Shown here piece by piece: positions 39,608-48,957 of a stretch of 64,000 nt of DNA. A model generated the notes under the pieces. That model searched no databases. It saw nothing but the letters and a program-made list of their open reading frames with translations, and was not told the origin of the DNA. The DNA comes from Brevundimonas sp. PAMC22021 (GTDB taxonomy: Bacteria; Pseudomonadota; Alphaproteobacteria; Caulobacterales; Caulobacteraceae): contig NZ_CP080376.1 in assembly GCF_019443405.1 (NCBI RefSeq), positions 620,001 to 684,000 of the forward strand, given 5' to 3'. The translations under genes were made by a program, and so were the position numbers. Every line of letters begins with the position of its first letter. Position 1 is the first letter of the stretch.

Positions 39608-40291
39608 ATGGCGAGCCCCAACGACAACCGCATCATTATCGCCATCGGCGCCGGCCTTGTGATCATCGCCGCCATCGTGCTGGCGCTGGTGTTCAGCGGC
39701 GGGGGAGACCAGACGCCGGAAGCGCCGCCGGCCTCTCGCGGCGGCCTGACGGTGGACCTGGCCGAGGCGCCGAGCCTGGAGCCGACGCGCGAACTTCGGT
39801 GTTTCGTCGACGGCCAGTTCGTGGGCATGGCCACCTTGGCCGACTGCGCCCAGCGCAACGGCCTGGCCACCGACGCTCTCGATGTGGGGCTGGATGCGAC
39901 CGGCGCGCTGGCGGCGGCGCCCACGGCGGCCTTTGCGCCTCCGCCGGAGCTGCCCAGCGTCGAGATCGACGAGATGGAGCCTGCGCCCATCGAGGAAAAC
40001 CCCATCCGTCCATCCAATCCTCAGCCCCAGGCGCAGCCCGCCTCGGCCGGTCAGCAGTGCCTGCGTCACACGGGTTCGGATTGGCGCCAGATCTCGTCGG
40101 GCATGAGCCTGAACGCCTGTGTCCAGGCGCTGTATTCGGGCATGTGCGTGCGGCCGGGCGACGCGCAGTACGGCCGCTGGGGCGGCTCAACCCTGCGGTT
40201 GGTGCCGGGCCGGGTCGAACAATCCGGAGACAACGTCCGGTTCCGCACCCTGGCCGAACAGGACCGCAACTGTCAGTTCCCGAGCCTGTAA
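39608..40291 (+). CDS. Single-pass membrane protein, unknown function
   Basis: A 227-residue protein with one N-terminal membrane helix (about 9-29, IIIAIGAGLVIIAAIVLALVF). A periplasmic domain holds two cysteine-containing parts: LRCFVDGQFVGMATLADCAQ, and after a Pro-rich linker, QQCLRHTGSDWRQISSGMSL with later CVQALYSGMC. Disulphides are likely. The ATG at 39608 begins MASPNDNR. It is followed 6 nt later by a lipoprotein gene, so the two may work together in the envelope. I recognise no family. Confidence 0.75.
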   Translation: MASPNDNRIIIAIGAGLVIIAAIVLALVFSGGGDQTPEAPPASRGGLTVDLAEAPSLEPTRELRCFVDGQFVGMATLADCAQRNGLATDALDVGLDATGALAAAPTAAFAPPPELPSVEIDEMEPAPIEENPIRPSNPQPQAQPASAGQQCLRHTGSDWRQISSGMSLNACVQALYSGMCVRPGDAQYGRWGGSTLRLVPGRVEQSGDNVRFRTLAEQDRNCQFPSL

Positions 40292-40297
40292 GGACCC

Positions 40298-40726
40298 ATG
40301 CGCGCGCTTCTTCTCGCTTCCCTGCTGCTTTCGGCTCCGCTGGCCCTGTCCGCCTGCGCCAGCTCGAACGAGCCCGACTTCGAGCCGGGCGTCTGCTACC
40401 ACGTCAATCAGGAGACGGGGGCCGAGCTGGCCTACAACATCCTGGTGCGCGACCAGCCGCAGATCGAATACTGCGCGGCGCGGCTGGAGGAGATGCGGGT
40501 GCAGTTCCTGCGCATGGGCGGCTCCAAGCAGGACATCACCGGCGCCTATCAGGGCCGCTACATCTTCATCAACCGCGAGGGCGTCAGCTTCGCCCAGTCG
40601 CTGAACGGCGCCCGCTTCTTCGCCCTGGCGCGGACCGGCGACGGACGGCTGGCGATCCCCGGCGCGATCCAACGCGGCATCGACGGCGCGCCGGTCGCGG
40701 TGGCCGCGCCGCCGGCGCCTCAGTGA
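40298..40726 (+). CDS. Putative lipoprotein
   Basis: A 142-residue protein with a lipoprotein signal peptide (MRALLLASLLLSAPLALSAC, lipidation at C20). The mature part begins ASSNEPDFEPGVCYHVNQET and continues to a Pro/Ala-rich end. No catalytic motif is visible. It follows the membrane protein at 39608 by 6 nt and is probably co-transcribed. The residue after the lipid Cys is Ala, so outer-membrane sorting by Lol is expected. Confidence 0.8.
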   Translation: MRALLLASLLLSAPLALSACASSNEPDFEPGVCYHVNQETGAELAYNILVRDQPQIEYCAARLEEMRVQFLRMGGSKQDITGAYQGRYIFINREGVSFAQSLNGARFFALARTGDGRLAIPGAIQRGIDGAPVAVAAPPAPQ

Positions 40727-40743
40727 TCCACATCTGAATGGAC

Positions 40744-40758
40744 GTTCACATTCTGTTC
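40744..40758. promoter_or_regulatory. SOS box (alphaproteobacterial LexA site) upstream of ssb
   Basis: GTTC-ACATTCT-GTTC is an exact match to the alphaproteobacterial LexA consensus GTTC-N7-GTTC. It lies 83 nt before the ssb start, in promoter range, so ssb should be induced by DNA damage. Confidence 0.85.
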
Positions 40759-40840
40759 TCGTTGAGCTAGGCTCTCCGAACCCTCATCGACCACGACCCT
40801 GATCGCCCCTCGGCGGCGAACGACGAAAAGGAAGAAAGCC

Positions 40841-41335
40841 ATGGCCGGCAGCGTCAACAAGGTCATCCTCATCGGCAATCTCGGGCGCGACCCCGAAATT
40901 CGTTCCATGCCTAACGGCGATCGCATCGCCAATCTTTCGATCGCCACCTCCGAGACCTGGCGCGACAAGTCCTCGGGCGAGCGCAAGGAAAAGACCGAGT
41001 GGCACCGCGTCGTCGTCTTCAACGACAACATCGTCAAGGTGGTCGAGAACTACGTAAAGAAGGGCTCGACCGTCTACATCGAAGGCGCGCTGCAGACGCG
41101 CAAATGGACCGATCAGCAGGGCGTCGAGAAATACTCCACCGAGATCGTCGTCAGCCGGTTCAAGGGCGAACTGACCATGCTGGGCGGACGCGGTGAAGGC
41201 TCAGGCCAGGGTGGCGGTTATGGCGGCGGTCGCGGCAACGACGACGACTATTCGTCCGGCTTCTCCACCGGCGGCGCCAACAAGCCGTCCGGACCGCGCG
41301 AGAGCTACGACCTGAACGACGACATTCCATTCTGA
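40841..41335 (+). CDS. ssb: Single-stranded DNA-binding protein
   Basis: A 164-residue SSB that coats single-stranded DNA during replication and repair. The N-terminal OB fold begins [20 protein letters not shown] and includes [20 protein letters not shown] and WHRVVVFN. A Gly-rich linker ([15 protein letters not shown]) leads to the acidic partner-binding tip DLNDDIPF. The ATG at 40841 has AAGGAAG nearby. An SOS box upstream implies LexA control. uvrA, often adjacent to ssb, is not present here. Confidence 0.97.
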   Translation: MAGSVNKVILIGNLGRDPEIRSMPNGDRIANLSIATSETWRDKSSGERKEKTEWHRVVVFNDNIVKVVENYVKKGSTVYIEGALQTRKWTDQQGVEKYSTEIVVSRFKGELTMLGGRGEGSGQGGGYGGGRGNDDDYSSGFSTGGANKPSGPRESYDLNDDIPF

Positions 41336-41401
41336 GGCGTGGAAACCTCGGGTCACGCGAAGTGAGCCGACCCGCCGGCCGCGCCGTGGCATAGCAGGGG
41401 A

Positions 41402-42316
41402 ATGACCGCCCCTGATCCCGCCACGTTCAAGCCCCACGCCCTGACGCGGCTGGAGATCGGCGCGATCTTGGCGATCATCGTGGTGTGGGGCGTCAACAAT
41501 GCGGCGGGCAAGCTGGCGACAGAAAGCCTGCCGCCGCTGCTGGTCGGCGCCCTGCGGTTCGCCATCGCGACCGTCTGCCTTGTCGGCTTCGTTCGGCCCC
41601 CGTTTCCCGACTGGAAGAGCCTGCTGCTGATCGTGCTGGTGGGCGGCGCCCTGCAGTACGGCCTGCTGTATGTGGCCTATTGGCTGGCGCAGGACGTGAC
41701 GCCGGTCACGGTCGCCAACCAGCTCTGGATCCCGCTGACCAGCCTGTTCGCCTTTCTGCTGCTTGGCGAGCGGCTCAGTCGCGCCGCGGCGGCCGGCATG
41801 GCCGTGGCCTTTGGCGGCGTGGCCTGGATGACGCTGGATGCGCATGCTCTGGAGGACTGGCGGGCCATCCTGGTGGCGATCGCGGCGGGCGCGGCCTGGG
41901 CTCTGACCACGGTGGTGGCCAGACGGACCACCTCCATTCCGCCGCTGAAGATGCAGGGCTTGCTGGCCGCCGCCACCCTGCCGATCATGGCCTTTGGCTC
42001 GGCCGTGTTCGAGCACGGCCAATGGGAGGCGATGCGAGGCGCGACGCCGCTGGTCTGGCTGTCGCTGCTTTGGGCCGGAATCGTGTCCTCGGTCCTGGCG
42101 ACGACCCTGCTGTTCTGGCTGGTGCAGCGGCGCGAGGCCGGACGCGTCACGCCCTATCTGCTGGCCACGCCCGTGGTGTCCATCCTGATCGGCTGGGGCC
42201 TGATGGGCGACATCCTGACGTCCCAGATCCTGATCGGCGCGGCCGTGGCGATGAGCGGCGTCGCCATCGTCGCCCTGGCCGAGCGCGGCTTGCGGGCCGG
42301 CGCGGCCAAGGCCTGA
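41402..42316 (+). CDS. EamA/DMT-family transporter
   Basis: A 304-residue inner-membrane protein with ten predicted helices in two EamA repeats. The first repeat starts LEIGAILAIIVVWGVNNAAG and ends near LDAHALEDWR; the second starts ILVAIAAGAAWALTTVVARR. The block LWIPLTSLFAFLLLGERLSR is typical of the family. The ATG at 41402 has AGGGGA just before it. The substrate cannot be inferred; amino-acid or metabolite export is usual. Confidence 0.9.
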   Translation: MTAPDPATFKPHALTRLEIGAILAIIVVWGVNNAAGKLATESLPPLLVGALRFAIATVCLVGFVRPPFPDWKSLLLIVLVGGALQYGLLYVAYWLAQDVTPVTVANQLWIPLTSLFAFLLLGERLSRAAAAGMAVAFGGVAWMTLDAHALEDWRAILVAIAAGAAWALTTVVARRTTSIPPLKMQGLLAAATLPIMAFGSAVFEHGQWEAMRGATPLVWLSLLWAGIVSSVLATTLLFWLVQRREAGRVTPYLLATPVVSILIGWGLMGDILTSQILIGAAVAMSGVAIVALAERGLRAGAAKA

Positions 42317-42325
42317 CGAGAGAGC

Positions 42326-42880
42326 CTACCGAGCGGCCTGGAACACGCCGCAGGCGATGCGATCGCCCGCGCCGCCGATCGGCTGGCTGACGTGGTCGTC
42401 GCGGTTGACGTGCACCAGGAACGACAGGCCGTCGCTGTCCAGCAGATCCTGCGGCTGCATGTTCAGGCCGGCCGCCGCCAGATAGACCTCGGCGTTGGCC
42501 GTGCCGTCCGCGTGGGCGTAGACGTTCTGAAGATCGCCGAGGTCGGGACCGCCGTTGGCGTTCAGCAGGCCGTGCGGCCGCGCCTGGTCGGCATGGTTCA
42601 CGTGGCCGCCGGCCGAGGTGAACTTGGGTCCCTCGCAGGTTCCGACCGCGTGCAGGTGGACGCCGTGCCATCCTTCAGGCCAGCCCTTGCCTTCGACCTT
42701 GAACACCACGCCCAGCGGTCCGTGGTAGGCCGTGACCATGCCCGCGTCGCCGCCGTCCGCCGTCTTCAGCATGGCGCTGCCAACCGGCTGGGGCGCGGGC
42801 GCGGGGGCGGGGGCCGGCGTCTGCGCCAGGGCTGAACCGGCGACGGTCGAGGCGAGGGCGGCGAGAAGAAGCGTGCGCAT
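42326..42880 (-). CDS. sodC: Periplasmic Cu-Zn superoxide dismutase
   Basis: A 184-residue precursor with a signal peptide (cleavage after SALA) and a Pro/Ala tether. It removes periplasmic superoxide. Cu ligands are H75 and H77 (GVHLHAVG) and H157 (VHVNRDD). H93 (GGHVNH) is the bridging His, H103 and D116 are Zn ligands, and the disulphide is C82 with C177 (RIACGV). The third Zn His, usually in GHLGDL, is D113 here (GPDLGDL), so zinc binding may be altered. The rest of the active site is intact. It converges with the DMT gene. Confidence 0.9.
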   Translation of the reverse strand: MRTLLLAALASTVAGSALAQTPAPAPAPAPQPVGSAMLKTADGGDAGMVTAYHGPLGVVFKVEGKGWPEGWHGVHLHAVGTCEGPKFTSAGGHVNHADQARPHGLLNANGGPDLGDLQNVYAHADGTANAEVYLAAAGLNMQPQDLLDSDGLSFLVHVNRDDHVSQPIGGAGDRIACGVFQAAR

Positions 42881-43000
42881 GGGGATGTCCTTGTACTGAC
42901 GGCCTGTCGGGCGGCTGTCGATTTGGCGTCCGGGGTGTCGGATGCTAGAAACCGCAGCAGCGGATCACGTTCCGATTCCGGCGAATAGAGCCACGCTTCC

Positions 43001-45790
43001 TTGACCGACGACAGCTACACAAACGCCGCACCCCCGGCCGGGCCGGGCGGCGCCTCGGGCGACATTTCGACCATCACCATCGAGGACGAACTGAAGCGTT
43101 CGTACCTCGACTACGCCATGAGCGTGATCGTCAGTCGGGCCCTGCCGGACGCGCGCGACGGGCTGAAGCCGGTGCATCGGCGCATCCTGTATTCGATGCA
43201 CGACCTGAACATGACGCCGGATCGGTCGTATTCGAAGTGCGCCCGCGTGGTCGGCGACGTGCTGGGCCGGTTCCACCCGCATGGCGATGCGTCGGTCTAC
43301 ATGGCGCTGGTTCGCATGGCGCAGCCCTTCTCGATGGGGCTGATGCTGGTCGACGGCCAGGGCAACTTCGGTTCGGTCGACGGCGATATGCCGGCCTCCA
43401 TGCGCTACACCGAAGCGCGCATGGCGCCGGCTGCGGTCGCGCTGCTGGCTGACATCGACAAGGACACCGTCGATTTCCAGCCGAACTACGACGAAAAGGA
43501 GCTGGAGCCGGTCGTCCTGCCCAGCCGCATCCCGAACCTGCTGGTCAACGGCGCGGGCGGCATCGCGGTCGGCATGGCCACCAACATTCCGCCGCATAAT
43601 CTGGGCGAGATCATCGACGCGGCGGTCGCCCTGCTGGACGATCCGAACATCTCGGACGACGCCATCCTGGACATCGTGCCGGGGCCGGACTTTCCGACCG
43701 GCGGCGAGATCATGGGGCGTACCGCGCCGCGCAATGCGCTGAGGGACGGTCGCGGCTCGGTGGTGGTGCGCGGCCGCGCCTCCATCGAGGAGATCCGCAA
43801 GGACCGCGAGGCGATCATCGTCACCGAACTGCCCTTCCAGGTGAACAAGCAGACCCTGATCGAACGCATCGCCGAGATGGTCCGCGAAAAGCGCCTGGAA
43901 GGCATCGCCGACGTCCGCGACGAGTCCGACCGCCAGGGCATGCGCATGGTGATCGAGCTGAAGCGCGACGCCTCGGGCGACGTGATCCTGAACCAGCTGT
44001 ATCGCTGGACGGCGCTGCAAAGCTCGTTCGGCGTCAACATGCTGGCGCTGAACCACGGCCGGCCCGAGCAGATGGGCCTGCGTCAGCTGCTGGAGGTCTT
44101 CCTCGACTTCCGCGAAGAGGTGGTGGTCCGCCGCGTCAAGTTCGAGCTGAACAAGGCGCGCGACCGGGGCCACGTGCTGGTCGGCCTGGCCGTCGCCGTC
44201 GCCAACATCGACGAGGTGATCCACATCATCCGCTCCTCCGCCGATCCGGCCGAGGCGCGCGAGCGGCTGCAGGCCAAGCCCTGGCCGGTCGGCGACATGA
44301 TGGCGCTGGTCGAACTGATCGCCGACCCCCGCACGGTGATCGTCGAGGGCGACAAGATCCGGCTGACGGACGAGCAGGCGCGCGCCATCCTGGCGCTGAC
44401 GCTGGCGCGCCTGACCGGTCTCGGCCGCGACGACATCTTTGGCGAGGCGCGGGGTCTGGCCGACACCATCCAGGGCCACCTGACCATCCTGTCGGATCGC
44501 AAGAACGTCCTGGCGATCATCCGCGATGACCTGATCGCGGTGAAGGACCAGTTCGCGGTCCCCCGCCGGACCCTGATCGGCGAAGGCGACGCCGAGATGG
44601 AGGACGAAGACCTGATCCCGCGCGAGGACATGGTCGTCACCGTCACCCACGGCGGCTACGTCAAGCGCGTCGCCCTGAACGCCTATCGGACCCAGCACCG
44701 TGGCGGCAAGGGCAAGTCCGGCATGTCGATGAAGGACGAGGACGCCATCACCGGCGTGTTCAGCGCCTCGACCCACACGCCGGTGCTGTTCTTCGCCACC
44801 AACGGCAAGGCCTACAAGCTGAAGGTGTGGCGCCTGCCGCTGGGCAATCCGCAATCGCGCGGCAAGGCGTTCGTCAATCTGCTGCCGATCGAGCCGGGCG
44901 ACAGCATCATGAACGTCCTGCCCCTGCCGGAGAACGAGGCGGACTGGGGGAACTACGACATCATGTTCGCCACCCGCTCGGGCGATGTGCGACGCAACAA
45001 GCTGAGCGACTTCGCAACGGTCAACCGTGCCGGCAAGATGGCGATGAAGCTGGAAAACAACGACCACATGGTGGGCGTGGGCCTGTGCACCGCCGAGGAC
45101 GACATCCTGCTGACCACGCGCAACGGGCGGGCGATCCGCTTCAAGGCGGACGACGTGCGGGTGTTCAAGGGCCGCGACTCGACCGGCGTGCGCGGCATCC
45201 GCCTGAACGGCGACGACCAGGTCATCTCCATGGCCGTGCTGGGCCGGGTCAATGCAACGCCGGACGAGCGCGCCGCCTATCTGAAGCTGGCGGTCGCCAA
45301 CCGTCGCGCCACCGGCGAAAGCATCGAGGATGCGGCGCCCGAGGCCATCGAGGAGGAGGTCGGCGACGACGCCAATGCCGATGCGCCGATCTCGCCCGAC
45401 CGCTTCGCGGAACTGGGCGCGGCCGAGCAGTTCATCCTGTCGGTCACCGACACCGGCTTCGGCAAGCGATCCTCGGCCTATGAGTATCGCCGCACCGGCC
45501 GGGGCGGGCAGGGGCTGACGGCTCACGGTCTGGGCGGTCGCGCCGGCACGCGTCTGGCCGCCGCCTTCCCGGTTGAGGAAAGCGACGACCTGCTGATGGT
45601 CACCTCGGGTGGCCAGATGATCCGCACGCGCGTCGGACAGGTGCGCGTGGCCGGACGCGCCGCCCAGGGCGTGACCATCTTCCGCACAAGCGGGGATGAG
45701 CGCGTGGTCTCGGTCGAGCGTCTGCCCGAAAGCGGCGACGACGCTGTCTCGGACGCATCGCCGGATGTCGAGGAGGGCGGCGAGGGCTGA
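43001..45790 (+). CDS. gyrA: DNA gyrase subunit A
   Basis: A 929-residue type II topoisomerase subunit that cuts and rejoins DNA for negative supercoiling. The active Tyr is Y136 (MRYTEARM). The quinolone region reads [19 protein letters not shown]97 aligns with E. coli Ser83 and M101 with Asp87. The C-terminal beta-pinwheel includes the GyrA box [10 protein letters not shown]. An acidic insert (residues about 775-800) accounts for part of the extra length over E. coli. The start is TTG 43001 ([10 protein letters not shown]); the next ATG (43116) is inside the conserved domain. Confidence 0.97.
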   Translation: MTDDSYTNAAPPAGPGGASGDISTITIEDELKRSYLDYAMSVIVSRALPDARDGLKPVHRRILYSMHDLNMTPDRSYSKCARVVGDVLGRFHPHGDASVYMALVRMAQPFSMGLMLVDGQGNFGSVDGDMPASMRYTEARMAPAAVALLADIDKDTVDFQPNYDEKELEPVVLPSRIPNLLVNGAGGIAVGMATNIPPHNLGEIIDAAVALLDDPNISDDAILDIVPGPDFPTGGEIMGRTAPRNALRDGRGSVVVRGRASIEEIRKDREAIIVTELPFQVNKQTLIERIAEMVREKRLEGIADVRDESDRQGMRMVIELKRDASGDVILNQLYRWTALQSSFGVNMLALNHGRPEQMGLRQLLEVFLDFREEVVVRRVKFELNKARDRGHVLVGLAVAVANIDEVIHIIRSSADPAEARERLQAKPWPVGDMMALVELIADPRTVIVEGDKIRLTDEQARAILALTLARLTGLGRDDIFGEARGLADTIQGHLTILSDRKNVLAIIRDDLIAVKDQFAVPRRTLIGEGDAEMEDEDLIPREDMVVTVTHGGYVKRVALNAYRTQHRGGKGKSGMSMKDEDAITGVFSASTHTPVLFFATNGKAYKLKVWRLPLGNPQSRGKAFVNLLPIEPGDSIMNVLPLPENEADWGNYDIMFATRSGDVRRNKLSDFATVNRAGKMAMKLENNDHMVGVGLCTAEDDILLTTRNGRAIRFKADDVRVFKGRDSTGVRGIRLNGDDQVISMAVLGRVNATPDERAAYLKLAVANRRATGESIEDAAPEAIEEEVGDDANADAPISPDRFAELGAAEQFILSVTDTGFGKRSSAYEYRRTGRGGQGLTAHGLGGRAGTRLAAAFPVEESDDLLMVTSGGQMIRTRVGQVRVAGRAAQGVTIFRTSGDERVVSVERLPESGDDAVSDASPDVEEGGEG

Positions 45791-45809
45791 CGCCTCGTCG
45801 CGCAAGCCC

Positions 45810-46604
45810 ATGGCCGAGATCCTGATCGACGGGGCGCCGGCCTTGGCCGACGATCTGGCCTATCTGGCCCTGGTCAACTACGGCGCCTACACCTCCTTCG
45901 CCGTCGAGGGCGGGGCGGTCCGCGGGCTGGACCTGCATCTGGATCGGCTGGCGCGTTCGGCCGAGGCGCTGTTCGGGCAAGCGCCGGACGAGGAGGAACT
46001 GCGCCGCCTGATGCGGCGCGCCGTCGAAGGGCGCACCGCCGCCTGGCTGCGCGTCAGCCTGTTCTCGCCGGAGGTCTGGCCGCGATCGCCGTCATGGTCG
46101 GGCCGGCCTCGCGTCCTGACAATGACGGCGGACCCGGTCGCGCCGCTTGCCGCATCGGTCCGGCTGACGGTCCAACCCTACGAGCGCGAGGCGCCCGAGT
46201 TGAAGCACACCGCGATCTTCGGCCTGATCCGCGCGCGTCGCGCCGCCCGTGTGGCTGGGTTCGACGACGCCCTGTTCACGGACGCGGCCGGCCGCATCTC
46301 CGAAGGCAGCCTGTGGAACGTAGGCTTCATCTCGGGCGATCGTATCGTCTGGCCTCAGGCGGCGATGCTGTGCGGCGTGACCCAGGCGCTGATCGAGCGC
46401 GGCCTGCAATCCGCGGGCCTGCCTTGTGAAACCCGGCCCATCGCGGCGCAGGACATCGCCGGTTTCGACGCCGCCTTTCTCTGCAACAGCGCGACGCCGG
46501 TCTGCCCCATCGCCGCCATCGACGGCAAGCGGTTCGACGCTGACCCTCTGCTGATGGATCCTATCCGCGCCTGCTGGACCGCCCAGCCGCCGCAGCCGAT
46601 CTGA
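45810..46604 (+). CDS. PLP-dependent aminotransferase class IV
   Basis: A 264-residue fold-type IV enzyme. The N-terminal block is MAEILIDGAPALADDLAYLA, and the probable PLP lysine is in APELKHTAIFGLIRARR. The cofactor phosphate loop and strand are DAAGRISEGSLWNVGFISG, then GVTQALIERGL. The group includes branched-chain and D-amino-acid aminotransferases and aminodeoxychorismate lyase; the truncated N-terminal strand pattern is closest to the latter two, but the substrate is undecided. The ATG at 45810 lies 19 nt after gyrA. Confidence 0.85.
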   Translation: MAEILIDGAPALADDLAYLALVNYGAYTSFAVEGGAVRGLDLHLDRLARSAEALFGQAPDEEELRRLMRRAVEGRTAAWLRVSLFSPEVWPRSPSWSGRPRVLTMTADPVAPLAASVRLTVQPYEREAPELKHTAIFGLIRARRAARVAGFDDALFTDAAGRISEGSLWNVGFISGDRIVWPQAAMLCGVTQALIERGLQSAGLPCETRPIAAQDIAGFDAAFLCNSATPVCPIAAIDGKRFDADPLLMDPIRACWTAQPPQPI

Positions 46605-46691
46605 TGCGGGCTCGCCGCTAGGCCTCGGCTTTCCCACCTGCTAAACGCCCATGGACGTCGCGCCGGACAGGCTGGGGGAGAGACGCCGCAG

Positions 46692-47180
46692 ATGCGCATC
46701 GGGCTGTATCCGGGCACCTTTGATCCGGTCACCAACGGGCATACCGACATCATCGCGCGCGCGGCCAAGCTGGTGGACCGCGTCGTCATCGGCGTGGCCA
46801 AGAACGACGACAAGGGACCGCTGTTCTCGACCGACGAACGGGTGGAGATGCTGCGCGAGGCCGTGTCGCACATCCCCGGCGAGATCGTGGTGCAGCCGTT
46901 CTCGACCCTGTTGATGCATTTCGCCGAAGAACTGCACGCCAACGTCATCATCCGGGGCCTGCGCGCGGTCGCGGACTTCGAGTACGAGTTCCAGATGACG
47001 GCCATGAACCAGCGCCTCAATCAGGACATCGAGACCGTGTTCCTGATGGCCGATCCGCGGCACCAGGCGATCGCCTCGCGGCTGGTGAAGGAAATCGCAC
47101 GTCTGGACGGCGCGATCGACAGCTTCGTCAGCCCGGCCGTCGCCGCGCGGGTGCGCTCCAAGGTCAAGAACGGGAAGTAA
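46692..47180 (+). CDS. coaD: Phosphopantetheine adenylyltransferase
   Basis: A 162-residue enzyme that joins ATP and 4'-phosphopantetheine to dephospho-CoA, the penultimate step of CoA synthesis. Nucleotidyl-transfer motifs are GLYPGTFDPVTNGH and the C-terminal block ADPRHQAIASRLVKEIARL, where IASRLVKE replaces the common ISSSLVKE. Central RGLRAVADFEYEFQMTAMN is diagnostic. It lies upstream of the cyclophilin genes with a 4-nt gap, so the three probably form one transcript. Confidence 0.96.
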   Translation: MRIGLYPGTFDPVTNGHTDIIARAAKLVDRVVIGVAKNDDKGPLFSTDERVEMLREAVSHIPGEIVVQPFSTLLMHFAEELHANVIIRGLRAVADFEYEFQMTAMNQRLNQDIETVFLMADPRHQAIASRLVKEIARLDGAIDSFVSPAVAARVRSKVKNGK

Positions 47181-47184
47181 GGGT

Positions 47185-48051
47185 ATGCGTCTTTCGGTGA
47201 TGGCGGCGGCAGCCGTGCTTGTGGCGGCGACCGGCGTGTCGGGGGCGTTCGCGCAGTCTCCGGCTCAAGCCCAGGCGGCGTCGGACTGGCGCACGGTTTC
47301 GCCCGAGAACCTCATGGTCATCGACACGGCCAAGGGACGCATCCTGGTCGAGCTGTCGCCGCTCGCTGCGCCGAACCACGTGGAGCGCGTCCGCACCCTG
47401 GCCAATCAGGGCTTCTATGACGGGCTGAAGTTCCACCGCGTGATCCCGAACTTCATGGCCCAGACGGGCGATCCGCAGGGCACCGGCGAGGGCGGCAGCG
47501 ACCTGCCGGACCTGAAGGGCGAGTTCACTTTCCGCCGAGGCCGCGACGCCGGCTTCATGCCTGTGCCGAACGCGGGCGCAGGCCTGGTCGGGCTGGTCGG
47601 TACCCTGCCGGTCCAGACCCAACCGGACGCCCAGATGATGATCACCGCCGACTTCAAGGTCGACGCCCACGGCCTGTTCTGCCCCGGCGTGTTCGGCATG
47701 GCGCGCTCGTCCTCGCCCGACAGCGCCAACAGCCAATTCTATCTGATGACCGGTCGGAACGACGGGTTGAACGGGATCTACACCGCCTTCGGCCGCATCG
47801 TCTCGGGTCTGGACGTGGTGCGCGCGCTGAAGCCCGGCGCCGAAAGCCAGGACGGCGCGGTGATCGATCCGGACGTGATGACGCGCGCACGCATGGCTTC
47901 GACGATGCCTGCGGGCGAGGCGCCGACGGTGCGCGTGCAGGACCCGCGCGGGCCGGCCTTCGCCCAGACGCTGGCCGAGGCGCGCGCCGCCAAGGGCTCA
48001 GCCTTCAACATCTGCGACGTCCAGCCGGCGGCGGAGGTTTCCGGCGCCTGA
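47185..48051 (+). CDS. Secreted cyclophilin-type peptidyl-prolyl isomerase (copy 1)
   Basis: A 288-residue precursor with a signal peptide (cleavage near GAFA). The cyclophilin core has the catalytic Arg in FHRVIPNFMAQTGD and the MARSSSPDSANSQFYLM segment. Two extensions exceed the usual 165 residues: an insert near residues 105-160 (FRRGRDAGFMPVPNAGAG) and a C-terminal region of about 80 residues with one Cys (NICDVQP). It acts on proline bonds in periplasmic folding. It is a tandem paralogue of the next gene. Confidence 0.92.
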   Translation: MRLSVMAAAAVLVAATGVSGAFAQSPAQAQAASDWRTVSPENLMVIDTAKGRILVELSPLAAPNHVERVRTLANQGFYDGLKFHRVIPNFMAQTGDPQGTGEGGSDLPDLKGEFTFRRGRDAGFMPVPNAGAGLVGLVGTLPVQTQPDAQMMITADFKVDAHGLFCPGVFGMARSSSPDSANSQFYLMTGRNDGLNGIYTAFGRIVSGLDVVRALKPGAESQDGAVIDPDVMTRARMASTMPAGEAPTVRVQDPRGPAFAQTLAEARAAKGSAFNICDVQPAAEVSGA

Positions 48052-48078
48052 TCTGCAGGCAAGAAGAGGGGGGGGACC

Positions 48079-48957
48079 ATGCGTATCCAGATGGCGGCGG
48101 CGGGGGCCGTCCTGATGCTGTTCAGCGCCGCGCCGGCGTTCGCGCGTCAGGAGACGCCGCCTCCGCCCGCACCGCCTGCCGCCGAATGGCGCACGCCGGA
48201 CGCCGCCGATCTCTTGGTGATCGACACCACGCGCGGCCGCATCCTGGTGGAGATGTCGCCCGAGATCGCGCCGGCGCATGTCGAGCGGATCAGGCTGCTG
48301 GCCGGCAAGGGCTTCTACGACGGCCTGGCTTGGCACCGCGTGATCGACTGGTTCATGGCCCAGACCGGCGATCCGCTGGGCACCGGCGACGGCCAGAGCT
48401 GGTATCCGGACCTGAAGGCCGAGTTCACCTTCCGGCGCGGGCCGGGTTCGGCCTTTGCCGGAGTGGCCGAGCCGGCGGGCGCGGTCGTGGGCTTCATGGG
48501 CGCCTTGCCGGTGCAGACCCAGCCCGATGCACTGATGCCGGGCACCACCGACGGCAAGGTTCACGGCTGGGGCCTCTACTGCCCCGGCGTCGCCGGCATG
48601 GCTCGCGACGAGCCGAACGACAGCGCCAACAGCCAGTTCTTTCTGATGCGCCAGGCCTATCCGTCGCTGGACAAGCGATACACCGTCTGGGGCCGGGTGA
48701 TCTCGGGGCTGTCGGTGGTGCGCGCGCTGAAGGCCAGTCCCAATCCGGACGGCATCGTCAGCGAGCCGGACCGCATGACCCGGGTGCGGGTGGCGTCCGA
48801 CCTGCCGCAAGCGGAGCGGCCGGCGATCCGCGTCATGGATACGCGCTCGCCCGCCTTTCGCGCCCTGGTCGATCAGGCGCGGCAGGCGAGGGGCGCCGAC
48901 TTCTCGCCGTGCGACATCGAGGTTCCGGTCGAGGAGACCGCTCAGGCCGCGCCCTGA
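48079..48957 (+). CDS. Secreted cyclophilin-type peptidyl-prolyl isomerase (copy 2)
   Basis: A 292-residue precursor with a signal peptide (cleavage near PAFA) and a Pro-rich linker. The active-site block is WHRVIDWFMAQTGD, with Trp before His where copy 1 has Phe. MARDEPNDSANSQFFLM follows. It shares the same insert and C-terminal extension as copy 1, including the terminal Cys (FSPCDIE). It begins 27 nt after copy 1, so it arose by tandem duplication. Its 3' end overlaps the convergent Ppx/GppA gene by 16 bp. Confidence 0.92.
   Translation: MRIQMAAAGAVLMLFSAAPAFARQETPPPPAPPAAEWRTPDAADLLVIDTTRGRILVEMSPEIAPAHVERIRLLAGKGFYDGLAWHRVIDWFMAQTGDPLGTGDGQSWYPDLKAEFTFRRGPGSAFAGVAEPAGAVVGFMGALPVQTQPDALMPGTTDGKVHGWGLYCPGVAGMARDEPNDSANSQFFLMRQAYPSLDKRYTVWGRVISGLSVVRALKASPNPDGIVSEPDRMTRVRVASDLPQAERPAIRVMDTRSPAFRALVDQARQARGADFSPCDIEVPVEETAQAAP

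Noticed and set aside
36802..40017. A 1071-codon open frame on the minus strand
   Set aside because: It is antisense to the FlaEY-like gene and crosses the next gene's start. The product is Arg/Gly/His-rich with no domain-like pattern.
42965..45811. A 948-codon open frame on the minus strand
   Set aside because: It mirrors gyrA exactly. GyrA motifs on the plus strand are unambiguous.
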